A stretch of 64,000 bases of DNA from Homalodisca vitripennis (GCF_021130785.1 NW_025778869.1:37526-101525); one strand, 5' to 3'; counted from the stretch's first letter, positions 44,483 through 59,500 are shown. Program-made: numbers and translations. Notes: a model not told the origin generated them from the letters alone.

Positions 44483-47400
44483 TTCCCCAAAAATCTTATA
44501 GTGGGTCCCGATTGGTCACGTTGGTGATGAGGTGACTTCTGTGTCGACCCAAATCAGGGTGTCCCAGGACGGCCGGGACAAAGAAAAGCTCCCCAAGGGC
44601 AATCTTCTCCATGTTCTTCTTTCTACATGGTTGTACGTCCTTCGCTAAGGATTAGTCTACAGTCCAACACCCAGCTTTAACCTAAGTTCGGGCCGTGCCC
44701 CCTTGTCCTATGTCTTCCTTGTGAACCGTAAGCCGATTCTAATGGCAATTAACAGTCCCCCATTGCCGCATCATCTATTTGTGGTTAACGAGCCAATAAG
44801 TTAAACTTTGTCCTCAACGTTTCGTGGGAGTGAAACCGAAAAACAGTGTCCCAAGTGAAAGGGTGGAATCTTCATGGTGGGAATCTTCCATCCCATCAAC
44901 AAGGGGGACTGTCCCCCTGCTCAACGTTTTCCTTGGAAAAGCAACCCAGGTCGAACTAAACAATCAACCCAACTTCATGTGGTGGTCGAGGTGTTCAGAT
45001 TTAATGGAACGGTGGGCAAGGTAACAGTGTTTTCAACTCATTTCTTATCATGGTCCTTCGCCAACTTAAAGGACAAATCTCTTCTTCAATCCAAGATTTT
45101 AAAAATCCCTCAAACTAATTCGGCGGACATTTTGGACATTATTAATAGTAAAAAATGAAAATAATTTAATCACCTTGTATTTTATCTCCCTCTTAATTGT
45201 GTCGCCTTTTTTCTAATACTGATTGTTTTTGTGGATCTTCATTTCGTAATTTTTATTTTTCCCATTTTGGAACTGAATAGTTATTCTTTAGAAAATCAAC
45301 GTATAGGCTCCACCTGCTCAGCTATCGAAGTATTAGATTTTTAAAATATTAGACCAATTTTTACTGGTCGCTTCGAATTGATAAATTGGCGGTCCGCCAA
45401 GCCGGATCTAACAGTCCTACTTATCTATATATAACCATTTTCCTTTATCGGGTGATAACAAGGCAAAGTTAACTAAGGCACTGAAAATAGGGACCGGAAA
45501 TAGGTTCTCGAGACTTTATGTATATATTTTGCCTGTTTTTGAGGGCAACAAAGGCAAACTCAGCTATTGGTCTAGAAATATATTTTATTGTAACCCAGAA
45601 ATACTCATCAACCGAGCAAAATCTGACAAAAAAAAAAATAAGAGTCCAATTCCAAAAATATGTCCTTTAATGTCTCCCATTTTCTTTTAAAACTATGATA
45701 CTTTTACATTATGTTTGAAAGGCTAGGTGTAGGAACTCTGGCATTATATAAGATAATCATAACAACCATAACTATTACTAAGTCAGGCTTCGGCCTATAT
45801 TTTTTAAATTACATTTATAAAGCCGTACATAACAGTCTAGCTTTAAATATAAAATAGTTTATATTTTAATTTACACAAAAAAATGAGGTGTTTTGTTTAC
45901 TTAAATTCAATAGTTTGGGGACAAGGTAAATTATAAGAGAAACAAAAACTGTTATTTAGGAGCAGGTTGGAGCACTAAACAAAGTTTATGCGCACCAGCC
46001 ACTACAGTCGTCGGGTGACCTCATCATGTTTCAAACCCAAAACAAAGCAAACAGCACCACGGCATTGTTTATTTTTATATCATTGTGAATGTGATAAAAT
46101 ACTCGCCCCGCGTCTCCTGTCCCACCGTCGCCAAGGCGGTAATCTATATTTTGTGTCGCAAGTGCGCGAGCCGAGAGATTTAAACTGTTTTACGTCCTCG
46201 GGTATCACACACTGCTTATTGTAGTCCGTACAAGGAACAGGATTGGAAGTTTGCAATTGAGAATTTTGTCTCCCAGCTATGACAGGGTGTTCAGTATGTA
46301 TAATTTTACTATAGTTGGGATGGTAAGACTGTGATACTAAAGTCCTATTAACATAAAATGTAACCGGTCATTGTATTAGTAAAAGTAACAAAAAAGAGTG
46401 TCAAGATTAAAAAATTGGAAGTATTTAGAACTCCCAAGATTTAACTGGTATTCTGAGTTGAGGTATTTTACTATGTAATAAACAAGAATTTGTATCAAAA
46501 AAACCCTCCTTATTATATAACGGAAACTGGTCATTGTTAATCCGTACTCGGAAATAGGTTGAATATACAAATTATATTGTGAAGAGTATCCCGGTTTGGA
46601 ATGTTTGAACTGTATAATATTTTATGTAATATAAGAAATAGGTTTGAAATTAAATAAAGAGATTTGTCTACCCAGCCTTAATTTTTGAATTGTTTATATA
46701 TTAACTTATGGATTAATATAAGAATGTTGATATTAATATCCTATTAGTATATAGTATGAACTGGCGTGCCCCCCCATATTATTAAAATAATAATGAAGTT
46801 TTATAATTATGTATTTTCCAGTCAAAGAACAAAAAAATTTTAGTTATTTATAGATTAAATTAATGTATTTAACAGATCTATTTAAGCAAATGAAAATTTT
46901 TATTTTTATATAAATTTAACCTCAAAATAATTAGAAAATCTAAAATTAGTTTTTTCATAAACGTAGTTCTTATCCATCTAGTTGGGAGAAATAATGTCCT
47001 ATATGTTTCAACCCGGAAGCCAAACTTACAGGCCCGGATAAGAATTAAGATGGTGTTCTAGATGCGCGTGAGAGGGAACCACTGCTGGCAAAGAGGGGCG
47101 ATTCGGTGGCGGTGGGGGCGGCGGAGGGGCGGCGGCCTCGCAGACTGAGCTCGCGACTTCCCTTTCCACTCCACATGATTTAGTGGGCTACTGGTCGTAT
47201 CGTTGGGCCGAGAAGAACCCACGTTTGTAATGTCGAGCGGCCCTGGTACAATAATAATGTTGTGGGTACAGCCCATCCATCTTTGATATCGTATTATAAT
47301 GTGCAGTTGTTGGATTGATATAAGTTATATAAAAACTATATAATCGAGGATTACCATGTTTGGGTTTATTAATTTTTTTTTCCACGGTCATTAAGAGTTA

Positions 47401-48120
47401 TCCTAATTGAAAAAAACCCGTATGTCCTGTTGGAGGTGGTAAACCCTAAGAGTTGGGCCCTTAAATTACTTAAATCAATTGTTTTTCTTACTTAATTATC
47501 TAATTTAAAACTGGTAATTAGTCCAGTGCTATGATTTGATGTGTTTAAGGTAAATAGTTAACTAGAAATACTAGAAACTGTGGTAAGCAAAGTCACTTTA
47601 GTGTTTTGTCCACTGACCTACGATCTCATAGTTTAATATTTAAGTTATAATAGTGGACACATTAAAAAGTTCAAATGATAGTAGACAACGAACAGAGCAT
47701 TCGCGTTTGATTTAAGTTTCTGGCCCACCGGTTTCTATCATTAATCAATAACGACGAATGGTCATGGTGAAATCCTGTTAATATCTAATAACACAAACCT
47801 TTCAACTTGCCAAGTCCTTAATATTTATTGAGGTTGAAAAATATAAAAACCATCATACTTCCTATACATCTATGTGATTCTCCCGTTTAATAATGTTGTG
47901 TCCACAACCATGTGAGTCCGCCGGTAAAACACATTTCGCTGGAAGTAGTAATATAAAGTTTACAAGTCTTTACATAATTTTTTATTCTCCAATAACCTGA
48001 TACTGAACACGCTGCCGATACAGTCTGCTTATGAAAAACAACTTACCTCTTCTGCACTTGTGTGTTTAACAATGAAACCTTCTTTCATTTGTTACCTATC
48101 ACCTAGTAATAAAACAAATT
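44483..48120. other. Intergenic DNA with a GC-rich island at 47.06-47.24 kb
   Basis: A moderately GC-rich block at 44.5-45.1 kb shows no known domain. At 47060-47240 a sharp GC-rich island with GGCGG runs and many CpG lies in AT-rich DNA; a 73-codon minus-strand frame crosses it (47058-47276) without a recognisable motif. It could be a host promoter or first exon. Nothing else is recognised. Confidence 0.4.
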
Positions 48121-48121
48121 C

Positions 48122-48250
48122 CAACATTTTTCCAAGTATATAATTTTTTATTTTGGTCCAATGCCTTTTACTGAATCCAAAGATTCCCAATCATCCAGAA
48201 CACTTCTAAAAATAAAAAATTATATAATTGGAAAAATGTTTGAATGTATT
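48122..48250 (-). repeat. Second, degraded copy of the snap-back repeat
   Basis: Bases 48122-48154 pair with 48209-48242, and the loop, read on the minus strand, is GAAGTGTTCTGGATGATTGG, then GAATCTTTGGATTC, then AGTAAAAGGCATTGGACC. This is the loop of the 20.34-20.49 kb copy with several one-base additions and losses. The hammerhead-like core is thereby spoiled in the sequence as given. Confidence 0.65.
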
Positions 48251-49463
48251 TATACTAGTGTTAGTACGAATAAAACCTTTTTTCAAAGTTTCCCAGATAT
48301 TCGTACTAGTAAACAATGGACCTATTCTTGAATTTATTTTTTAGGTAATGAAAAACTGGGAAAACAAACCAATCCTTGTATTGGTCCTGTTTTATTAACC
48401 CTAACCTGTTTGCCTTAATTCGTTGTTGAGTCAGGGAGAACGACATACAGCATGTTTCAAATTAATCACAATATTCAAATTCATAACCGTAACCTGTTAA
48501 TTTATTTTTAATATTCAATTTGCTCAGTGTGCTTTAGAATTATTGAAATATTTTAGGTAAAATTATAGCGAATTTTTTTCATTTTTTTACGTAGACGGAG
48601 TAATACATTTGCACACGCCCGAGTGGTGGGATTCACCTTGTGGGTACCTAGCCACTAAACCCTCGACGAGCCACGGAGGGACTCCACGGCCGGACACCCT
48701 TTTCGGACGCACATAATTGTTCTCTCAAAGTTTCAACTTAAAACCCTCACAATCCTAATTAGGTTATTAGGTCTTATGTTGGAAGGGTATTTATAAGGGC
48801 TTAGTATAAGTAACATTTGATTTTGGTAAGCTTGTTGTGGTACTACCCTCGATTGAAATTCACGTAATGGAAGAGAAGAATCTATAACGTGCCAAATTTT
48901 ATACTTTTATTACCTTCAAAACGCAAAGTCCACAACAATAAATATATACACCTAAAAGCCATAGCTTAGTGGTTATTTTAAAGTTATTTCCCAGTTATTA
49001 AATAATGTAACAAATTAACTTTTAATGACAATGGTTTAAAAATAAATGAAGAGATCGATTCGGCTGCTGTATGCTGCAGTTTTCAAAATGACAAAATTTA
49101 ATAACCGCAAAAATGTAAAAACTACGTCTGTTAAGTAGCACACAGTAACAACGCTGTAAAAACCTAAAATATCGATGACCAATAGTTTGTTCTGTTCCAT
49201 GAAAATTACCAACATACAGACAAAAATCCCAGGTGATTTGAAAATCACGGTAAAAAGTCCATTGCTCTTGGTTCAGGGTAGGCCAGGGAAAAGTCAGAGC
49301 TTGTAAGGCTGATAATAATTGCCTCTTCATGTAGGCCACTGTGTAACCATCCTCTTGAAACAAGCAGGTTGTGTTTGGCTGTGATATTGATTAGGACCCC
49401 ATCAATTTACGCATTGTGTAGCATATCGGCCAACCATTGTGTTAGGCATTTCTAAAAATATTA
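48251..49463. other. Intergenic DNA, nothing recognised
   Basis: A 113-codon minus-strand frame at 49022-49363 has no motif I recognise and no supporting context. Confidence 0.4.
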
Positions 49464-49562
49464 CCCCCCCCCCAAAAACTAACCCCCCCCACCACCCCCC
49501 CCCCCCCCCCCTCCCACCCCCCCCCACCCGCCCCCCCCCAAAAACCCCCCCCCCTCCACCCC
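49464..49562. repeat. C-homopolymer-rich low-complexity tract
   Basis: About 100 bases of almost pure C with scattered A and T. The Pro-rich frame through it is an artefact. Such runs at base-level irregularity are a common sign of unpolished assembly. Confidence 0.85.
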
Positions 49563-50574
49563 AAGCAGAATGGCCGTTTGTGCATCTAATCCCTAGATTT
49601 CCATCATCTCATAGTTTAGATCCACTGGATTTAAAAGCGAGTTAAATAGTCCGCTTAGAAACATGCCATAATCAAGTTACAACCGTTTTTCACCAGTCCC
49701 TACTGAGACAGAGCTTCAGTGGTGTTTAAAAAGATAAATCTTGATTTGATTTATCACCGATAAAAAATATTACTTTTTCTCTTTTTATTTAATAATAGGT
49801 TAATTATATAAAAAAAACCATATATATATTATATTAATATATATATATACCAATCTTATAAACATATATATATATATATATACATATAAACCATATATGA
49901 TATATCTAATATATTATATATACTTATTTATTATGGTTACAACACTGTAACTTACCTACTTTAGAAAATTGAAAAATATCAATTCAGAACAAAAACTAAT
50001 TCAAATGTACACTAAATTAGGAAAACAAATGGTTATAAAGATAGTTGGTTGAATCAATCTTATCATTTAGGTCTAACTGTAATTCTTTAGTCGTCCCAAG
50101 CAAACTATGTAAAAAAAGTTTCTCTAAACGGAATGATATTATAATTTGGGAAAATCTCCCTTTCATCACAATCAAGGGCGCCATTTTAGTAATCGCGCTA
50201 CAATACAAGGTGTAACAAGTGTTTGAGAAACGAACTTAATCGTCACGGGTAAATGGGGGCCATTTTTCTAAGTATAATCAAAAATAAAATAAACCCCTAA
50301 AAACGTTTGTATTTACTACTTTATTTTTTTAAGTACAGATAACGTAACTGAATCCTTAAATATTTCCACATGTTCTTAACTAGGATTAATAATAAAATTA
50401 ACATACTTAAGTAGTTAACGGATTATATCTCTGGAAAAACACACTGAAAATCTGACGGTTGTTCCAAGAGTAAGAATGAAGACTTGGGGACCTGATCTAG
50501 TATCGGTCCCATTACACACGCCTATAATTGGTAATTCGATATTTTATTCTACACCTAATTTAAGACGCAAAATT
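49563..50574. other. Intergenic DNA with TA-rich stretch at 49.8-49.93 kb
   Basis: The TA-rich part is imperfect TATATA text. No gene is recognised. Confidence 0.5.
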
Positions 50575-53560
50575 TTGGTGAGTGAGGGATCCGAGCTAAT
50601 AATATGGTATATAAGTGAGGACGAATAAATCAACGTAAAGCAATTTTCATGTCGCCCCTGTTTGTCAACCTCGAGACCTTATCAGATCTTATCTGCAGCA
50701 GTTTTTTACGTACATTTTATATCCAGCAAAAAGAGTTACACATTAATTGCCATCCTGAAAAGTTTCACTCTTGAAATAATAATTTCCTACATATTCTATA
50801 CCTCTCTTATAATAAAATATTTAGTAAACTAAAAAAATCTGAGTTCAGAAATAAGATTATTTGAAATAACAGTATGTATTTTTGTAAAGTTTTATTGAAA
50901 GAATATGTATGTAAAACTAATAATTAATTAACAATAAAATCATGTTTAACGCGTAAAAAAATTAATATAGTAAACAACATGCGTTAATATTTTTAAAACA
51001 AATATTTTAAAATAGAGCAAGGCAAGAATTTATACATGACATGAAAATAATTTTTAAAAAATAAATACACGTTTCATAAGATGTTATCGGATGGAAAACC
51101 TTCAGGCTACCCAACTCACCAGCTCATAAGATTTGTTAATACTGGTAAATAATGTCTGATTAGTATATTATTGGGGAAGGCCAGCTCCGTGTAATCCATG
51201 ATAAAGGGTGTAATGGAATAAACGTATAACCATTATGTATATAATGTATACAAAGTTGTAAAGAAGGAAGTCCAAACATTCTTGGTGTGGAGAGGGCATA
51301 TACCTTGTATCGTGAGAACTCATGCAACAAATACATAACACCAACAAAAGCGAACACGAATCTACATCATAGTCTTCGCATCAGCGTATCTGCTACAGCC
51401 ATTGCAACAAATGGGAATGCCACAAACCCACTTCTAACACAATTGTTTAGACATGAATGCTTTTAATCGAATGTCAAGCGTCACGATTGAGAAAACAGAC
51501 TGAGACTGCGCTTTGATCCGACTCCTCTCCATCCTGTATCCGTCGCACATGTTTTAAGGGAAACACTCCAAAACCAATATACATTCGTATCACTCAATAA
51601 AAACTGGACAAATGGATTTTAGAAAACTGCGAAAATTGGAAGCTTAATTTTGATTCTATTACTAAAACCTGCCAAGGAGGTAATTCCAAAGGAGCGAGGG
51701 ACCTGCTAGATTTGGAAATGTCCCGAGAGGCTAAGAGGCTGACCAAACATCGGAGTATTAAACGGAAACTGATATCGGACCAGAAATCTCTAGAGCAAAA
51801 CTAATAGCCGGGGATTAGCACAGAAGGTGAATACCTGTCCTGAATCCAGGGACTACTAAAGCACGCCCAGAATGACCAAGAACCTTGGAATCGGCAGCTT
51901 TTGAGAGTGCCAGAGAACCTGGACAGAATTATGGGAGCTGATACAGAGCTTTGATGTAATACAGTATAAATGTCAAGTGATACCAGAAAACCTGGGAAGA
52001 CTTCAATACACTGAGAGTAATATATGAGAATAAATAAATAGTAACAAATTAACAGAACATCGTAATGAAATTATAAAGGGTTTGCAACATATTAAACAGG
52101 ATTGAATAAAGACAGAAATAATTTCCATGTATATCTATTAATGACATATAGAACATAAGAGAATGTTCTATTGAAAACTATTAATTACTCAGTATCTCTT
52201 TATTCAATATATATATAATATAAAATCATATTATATACTATACTTTGTTAAAGTATAAACCTATTCATGTTAAAAATTAAACAGAATGTATCAAATAACA
52301 AAAATAATAATCGTGTTATTTATGTGGTGTTTTATAAAAGCTAAAGGCATAGGAAACATAATAACTCTTATTAAATTGTAAATCTTATCAATTTCCTAAA
52401 TGGGTCAGAATCTGTTTACCTGCCAACTCTTAAAATTCTTTTACAGTAGCAGTCGTAAACGAATACTGTATTAACAATACAATACTAGTTTGAAGTCCGA
52501 AGCAGGGTTGTATTGAATATTAAAATTAATTTAAGAACAGGTTTTTTGGAAAATGTGTTTATTACTGCCAAGGACAATAAGAAAAATTACTTTCGTAAAC
52601 TATATTTATAGAATTTTTAAAAATCTTTAAACAGGTAAAAAATGGTTGGTTATTATCCACAGATTTGAAAAGGTTAAACAAACACTAAATTATTTTAATA
52701 CAAATACCCCTTTTAATTTTACCATTTTAATATTGAATCTTTAACATAAGACAAAATAAACGTACAAACAAGTTCCTACTACTTTTACCATTAATAATGA
52801 AGTAATACACAAAATGTTGGAAATGAAACCTTCAGTAAACTTCACACATGAGTTTATTCAGTCCTCTTAAAAATTGTAATAAGCAAGTGGAAGACACTGA
52901 AAAGCGATGTGATGAACAGGCAACATACCGCCAGCTTCAATAGGCAGCATGTCGAAGAATAGAGTCGTGCTCTTTGTGTCTCTCCACTCGTAATTATCAT
53001 TGCTCTCTCGCTTGATATTAACTGTTCAGGTTCTCGACAAATCTGTATAAACTCTATCTATATATCTTTATCCTTAAGTGTGTTTTCCATTCAAGCAATA
53101 AATTTTAAAGGATTTTACAATTTTCTTTTTATGTTTTTGCTTTGTGACATTGTACTGAATTGGTATATTTAATCTTTGCTGTACTATCTCTTATAACTTC
53201 CAAAATATCTTCAACTGTGCAAAAGTTTTGGAACATACTGTACATCCAATAAATTAAATTGTAGTAAAGAAACCGGTCGTGAATATTACAACATCCTAGT
53301 TATACAAACATATTACGTCACAAAATGCCGTTTACAGCATTACAGCAATCGGTTTTATACGTTCATAAAAGTTTTCTTTTATAGTAATTTGTGGTTTTTA
53401 CTAAAGTCAATATCGGTAAAATACTGACGCAAATACAGTGGATCATGTATGATAAGGTCTAGGATTTCACAATCGAGCCGACATGAAATTGCTTTACGTT
53501 AAATGTCGTTTCACCTTTAACATTTATTAGCTCGATTTTCGTTCACTCGATTCTTACACT
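50575..53560. repeat. Inverted repeat pair 2.85 kb apart
   Basis: The left copy (about 50575-50700) and right copy (about 53440-53560) are related in inverted orientation. Shared words include AACGTAAAGCAATTTTCATG (left) against CATGAAATTGCTTTACGTT (right), GACCTTATCA against TGATAAGGTC, and GAGCTAATAAT against ATTATTAGCTC-like text. Divergence is about 20-30 percent by eye. The 2.7 kb between them hold no recognisable transposase, so this may be the ends of a decayed DNA transposon or two separate copies of one repeat. Confidence 0.55.
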
Positions 53561-56500
53561 TTTCAGTTGTTTAGTTACGGTTTAGCTTGTTTAGTGAATT
53601 ACTGTACTTATCCAACAAATTGATGCAATCTAATAAAACATTTTTTTATGAATGTATGATTTCATTAATTAAAAACTGGCACAGCAACGTGCAATTTTGA
53701 ATTCCTTAGAAATAGCCTAATCAGAGATCGTGTCGTGATTAGCATGAATTTAGAGAACTCTCACGTAGGGAACGTCCAATCTCTACTGAGAAATTAGACT
53801 TTAATATAGCGATTAGTATGTGCAGAGCTTTTGAACAAACTCAACGAAAATTCTCAGAATTGTTTCTTGAGGCAAAATCCCTTTCTGTAGCGAAATTAAG
53901 GAAAAATGATTGATCCAGTGACATTTAGTGTTCAGGATGACTTCACAATATTTAAATTTTTAATTGTTTTATTTATTAACAGTACAACCATTTTGCAGCA
54001 ATACATTAAAAACAGTCTTGATAAAAATTTACTAATGGAATATTCATTATGGAAAGTGAATACAAAGAGGAGTCTGCATGCATATTTGTATAGTGTATTG
54101 GCGGGAGTGTATAGTCCAGAGTGTATGCCCATCAGTTGTCGCTGCCGGCTCTGCAGATATTGCGGTGATTGCCAATATCGGTGAAAAATTGCTTCCGCGG
54201 CGTTAATAAATAAACAATTTACTTCCTTGATATCGAGACGTTCCTTGAAACCATTTTATTGATTGATTCTCAGTGAAAATATCCGTTATTATAACATGAA
54301 ATTGGGTTTTTTGTTAAAGTTAAACTTTGCTAGGTAGGTTCTCATAGTCGCACTAAATATTCGTACTGTTGATATTGAAACAACACTATATTTTAATAAT
54401 GTTTTATTATATTATGATTTTATTCAGGAAATTGAAAACCATTTGTATTGTTATTGTTATACATTACATTTATCTGTAAATATGTATGCTATTTTCATAC
54501 GTAGTATATTTTTTGATTATACGTTTATACATACGTTGTGTCCATACTAAAAAACAAGAAAATTCAAAATAAGAATCAAATAATATAGTAATTCACGACG
54601 AACAAATAATTGTGTAGTGTTTTGTTTTGATCAAGTAGATGGTATGGCATGACATGGGTATTCCTGAAAGAGCTCTGGTATGTTTAGTTTGTTTTAACGT
54701 GAATAGTATTTACGGGTTAGATTAGTTCTTTACCTAATGAAGAGATCAGATTGCAGATAAACAAACGTTAGTTTTACTGATCTTGTACCACTGAACGTTG
54801 GCAACGTTTCTGTATTTTGGAAAATATTGAAAATTATTAGGAGGCCTAAAGTATGCAAGAAAGCAGAAACACGGAAAAGACTTTCCTCATAACAGAAACT
54901 TGATTAACTTAAAATAAGAGTGAATGATGAATAATTGTGTTTATGATTTTAAATGTATTAGGGTGAAGGAAAATAATTTCTTAATTATGTTACAATATAG
55001 ATAATATAAATACAAAATAAATAAGAGCACGAAAAATATCGGAGAGAATTTCGTGAAATAGAGTGTTAATAATGCAAATAAAATAAGATTATAATTTTAT
55101 AGAGTAATTGAGAATTGTATTATAATACAACAATTTTCCTGTGTGTGTTGATTAGAATTGATAGAACTGATACTATCATATGCGTTTTTATACATCATAT
55201 GAAGATTTTAACGATGGAACTTTAATATCCGCTATTTTATGATCGTGTCCTGGCTGAAAGTCTCCCAAACTGCATATATCAACGGTGATATTAAACCGAA
55301 TTGAATATCAAGATTGATTGAATTACTCCTTCAGAAAATACACTTTTCCTCGTCATATCAGCATACTTATTAAAAGAAATAAACATTTTGTATAACAGTT
55401 AAATATTAATATTTTTTTTTTAATTATATAAAAACTTACATACATATATATCTTGATTATGAGACCTCTAGTATTGTACTGTAGATAATAGGTAATCTAA
55501 CTTAAAAATGAGTAACATAATACATTTATTTATCATAAAATATGTTCGTAACATGTAACTGTCTAATATAGCGAAATATGATATATTCTTAGTACAAGAA
55601 AAAATAAAACAACAAATAATAATGAAAAGAGTAAAACAATGTTTTTATAAGTAACAATTTCGTAACTTTGAACGCAAATTCTTATGTAAATGATCTTATA
55701 CCATTTATATAAATTTTATAAATAAGTTTTTAGGGTGTTTGGTTACGAGTGAACAGTTAACACTGCTGAGACAGAAAACTTTTCAAGGAGAAAAAAACGC
55801 AAATTCAATTGTCGCTGTATCGATAATTTTCTGAAACCAGGTTTTGACACTGTAATTTAACCGTTATCATCTGCTATAGGACATTTCTAACATGTAGTTT
55901 AAAAACATATATCTAAAACGATAGTTAACTTAAGTGCCTTTCAAATTTAATTGATTACCTTATAGCGATCGTAAAACCTTTTAAAAATAATCAAATTTAG
56001 TTCATATAAAAATCTACTAGCAAAGTGTTATGTATGTCTACAGTTTCCCTAGTGTGGTATGCTGTTAAAAATATGTTTTTGTCGATAAAAAAGAAAAGAC
56101 GAGAGACAATTCATATTACAAGAAATTAAAAATTGCCAATTTGGTCTTTTCCTCGGAATTTAAGATATGGTTAAGCATCCATAAAAATAGTGTTCAGTAG
56201 ACATCTTCACAGCTTGAGTTCATGCTTGCTTACGTCCCTAAATTAATAACATCGAAGGCCCACAATGTAGTTGTCATCAAGCTCTCACATAAAAATACAT
56301 TTTTAAACGGCAAGGGGTTTAAGTATACTGTTCAAATTATTCAATTATTTCCTCACTGTATAGGCAAAAAAACATCTTGTGTGTCATTGTGCCCCTTGAG
56401 CCTAATACTTTTGAAACTAGAGAATCTCCTTTACTTTTGTGAAGTTAATGTGTGCAGCCAAAGGTCTAAAATAAAAAGAGGTGAGGTGGAAATGAAAAGT

Positions 56501-59500
56501 TGATGAAATGTGTAAGCCGGGGAATGAATTCAATTATGGGAGGAAAATTTGGTCATAATATAAAATATCTCCTGTGGGTCACTCTAGGAAACTGAGATTT
56601 AGAAAACTACGGATTGCCCATATACGGTACGGAAGTCCTAGTTATTAACTTTATAAGTGCTACACTCTCAGTTATTTATTTTTGAGTTACTATCAAAATT
56701 CTTAAATAAAACAGAAAATACATTTTCAAAAATTTTTCCTTATTTAACAAAACTTTTACTATTATTGTACTGGGCGCAACTGGTACTATCATCTAATTAC
56801 AAAGGTAATCAACTCCACAAAGAACAATGTGTTTATGCGTCAAAGAAAACTAAGGTATAGCTATTTTTAGACCATGACATGTGCATTATTCTATGTCTGA
56901 TAAAACGTTAGTTAAGTGATGACTCAAGTTACCCCTGTCATCTTCGTAATAGATTTAATCTCTGCTCTCGTGTTTTCTGCGTTGCAAATAACGATAGTTT
57001 CACGAATTTTTTAGACAAAGACTATTTGTAGACATGTCCCTCAATAAAGTCGGGTTAATACATAATGCAAGGGTCCTGCTTACAAAAGTTGCCTAATTTT
57101 TCGTACATACAGTAATGTATATGAAAATTATAAAATCCTGCTAGAATTTGATAAATCATTAACGGTAGTATTCCTAGGTATGATAGATATAATAACCACC
57201 TTGTTCCTTGTATATTTAACTTAAGAACACTGGTTTTAGCGTAAGGGAATGCGTAACTGCAAATGCAAAGCTAAACATTCAGCCTGGTCGATTTTAAAGT
57301 GGTTCATAAATAAGACGGCATCAGAAAACTAGAGTTGTAAAAACAAGTAGCCTCTATTTTTGTATCCGCTTAACCAACTTCCAAATATGTAGAAGTAGCT
57401 GCCAGTAAATCTGTTCTATTTCATTTTATACTAAAAAAGTTTTTTAGCTTTTTTTACATCTATCAATTGCACAAACTTGACCTTCGTTATTAACTTGCTT
57501 TTATAGCTGTTATAAAAAAAAATTGATATTTATATGTTGCACGTGAAACGCTGTCCACCACAAACTCTAATATTTCTTTGATAAATCCCCTTTATATATT
57601 TTTATCTGTGACATAAACTTTAATATGTTTATACTGACCAGTGCTTACAAGTGAAAACATTGTAGCCTATTTGAGTTTACAATTTGCTTTCGCGTAAATT
57701 ACACAACACTCAAATTCAGATCCTAAAATAGTTATTAGTATATCACAAATGTACTATCGTTATGTGCTTACTGTCTAATTACCTGAATCTAACCTGTAGA
57801 TCTATCGTCTCCATTTATCACAATGACATCAATACTAAAAGGAAACCAACTCTTGGGCCTACTTTATAAGACAAACTTACACGAAATTATATTTCTTCTA
57901 ACAAATGGCAAATTTCTTTATACCAAGTACTATAAATGCTACATTTGTAATCACATCATATTTTTGAATCACCCATTGTAGATCATAAGATGTAAACAAT
58001 GTACAAATTTCATCTACGAGCGCTCAGTTTATAATACCTCGTGTATTTCACAAAACAGAACGCAAAACATTTTTGCCTTGGAAGCCTATATTACATTATA
58101 ATGTCTCTTACGATTACATTGTACAATAGTTTAAATAGAGTTGTACTGTGATTACTAAAAGTTTTCGTTTTTACAAATTTCTATACGTGTTGGGAGCCTT
58201 TTAATGTATTCAAGAAATGTTACTTTTTTGGTAGGCTACATCATAAAATTCATCTTATAAATCTAAGTAAATTTTTATTGTTTTCATATTAATTGATAAC
58301 TGCCTCTCTCCGTTTGATTTTTAAGAACTTTCTCAAGACACAAATTTCTTAGTGGAGGGAACTTTAAAAAGTAATAACAGCAGAAATTACGGCACTAAAA
58401 CCACAAAACAAAATAAATTAATAATAAAGTTACCCGAGGACATAAAATGAAACTAAAAATGCGTTAGGGGAAGCGCCCGCAAGGCTATCGTTCAACTAAA
58501 TATTTTCCTTATCCTATTTCCTTGAAAGCATTCTCATGTGATCCGCTAAATTTGTGAATGAGGTAAAACGTCTACAGTTCCGTATTATTCCTCAGGTAAA
58601 CATATTGTTTTATAAATTATACAAACTTGTCCATATAATGCATTAACTTCCTTTTATTTAGATACTTGTAAATATAAATATATCTAAATATATGTTACAT
58701 TGAAAACTAGTAGTTAGTCAAAACTAGCAATTGACCGCTCATAACTAAATATTATTGTCAAAACCAATTGTGACTAGACAAAGACAATACCCACAAAACT
58801 ATGTAGCAACATAAAATGTTTGTACTGTTGAAAAAGTTGAGGTAACGAATATTTTGTGTAAATAATTAAACTAAATAACATATAAAGGAAACTGTTTTAA
58901 ATTTTTACTCAGATATATTTTAGAAAATTTATCACAAATTTTATAAATAATGTCTATAAATTTTAAGCATATAGGTGAGATAAGGAGAGATTTTTTAGTT
59001 GTAAATTTAGTAGTTCTCTGGCCAACTTCAGAATCGGGCGAACTCATCCGACGTCATCCATCCTGAGCTGTATCTTGTACAGAGTTTATTGGATACTCAG
59101 GACCAATACTAATCAGTTCAGGCGTGATACTCCTTCCCACTCAAAGTGAGGTTAATTGATTCATTTGATGTCATTTGATCCTTCATAGATTATATTTGTA
59201 TACTTTAAGAACAATTTTTATCTCAATGGCCAATGCCATTCATTGTACTATTTCATTTAAAATTAGAACTATCATTAAGGTATGTTTCAAATGGGAGATT
59301 TCATTCTTTTTCAAAATGTAAACTGACCATTCACAGTTTTATTTACCTTTTTCGTAGTTAAAAAACGATACACGTGAATTTTGGGTAACTTTTCAGCGTC
59401 TCCTGTTAAACCGATGAGTATTTACAGTACTAATTGCTCAATTGCAATTATCTGAACTGATCATTAAACAGTCCTTGTGTTACACACAAAACCGTCCTTG

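Noticed and set aside
49439..49645. Proline-rich 68-residue frame
   Set aside because: Caused by a C-homopolymer tract of doubtful base accuracy.
53906..54184. 92-residue plus-strand frame as a host gene
   Set aside because: No recognisable motif, and frames of this length occur by chance in a window of this size.
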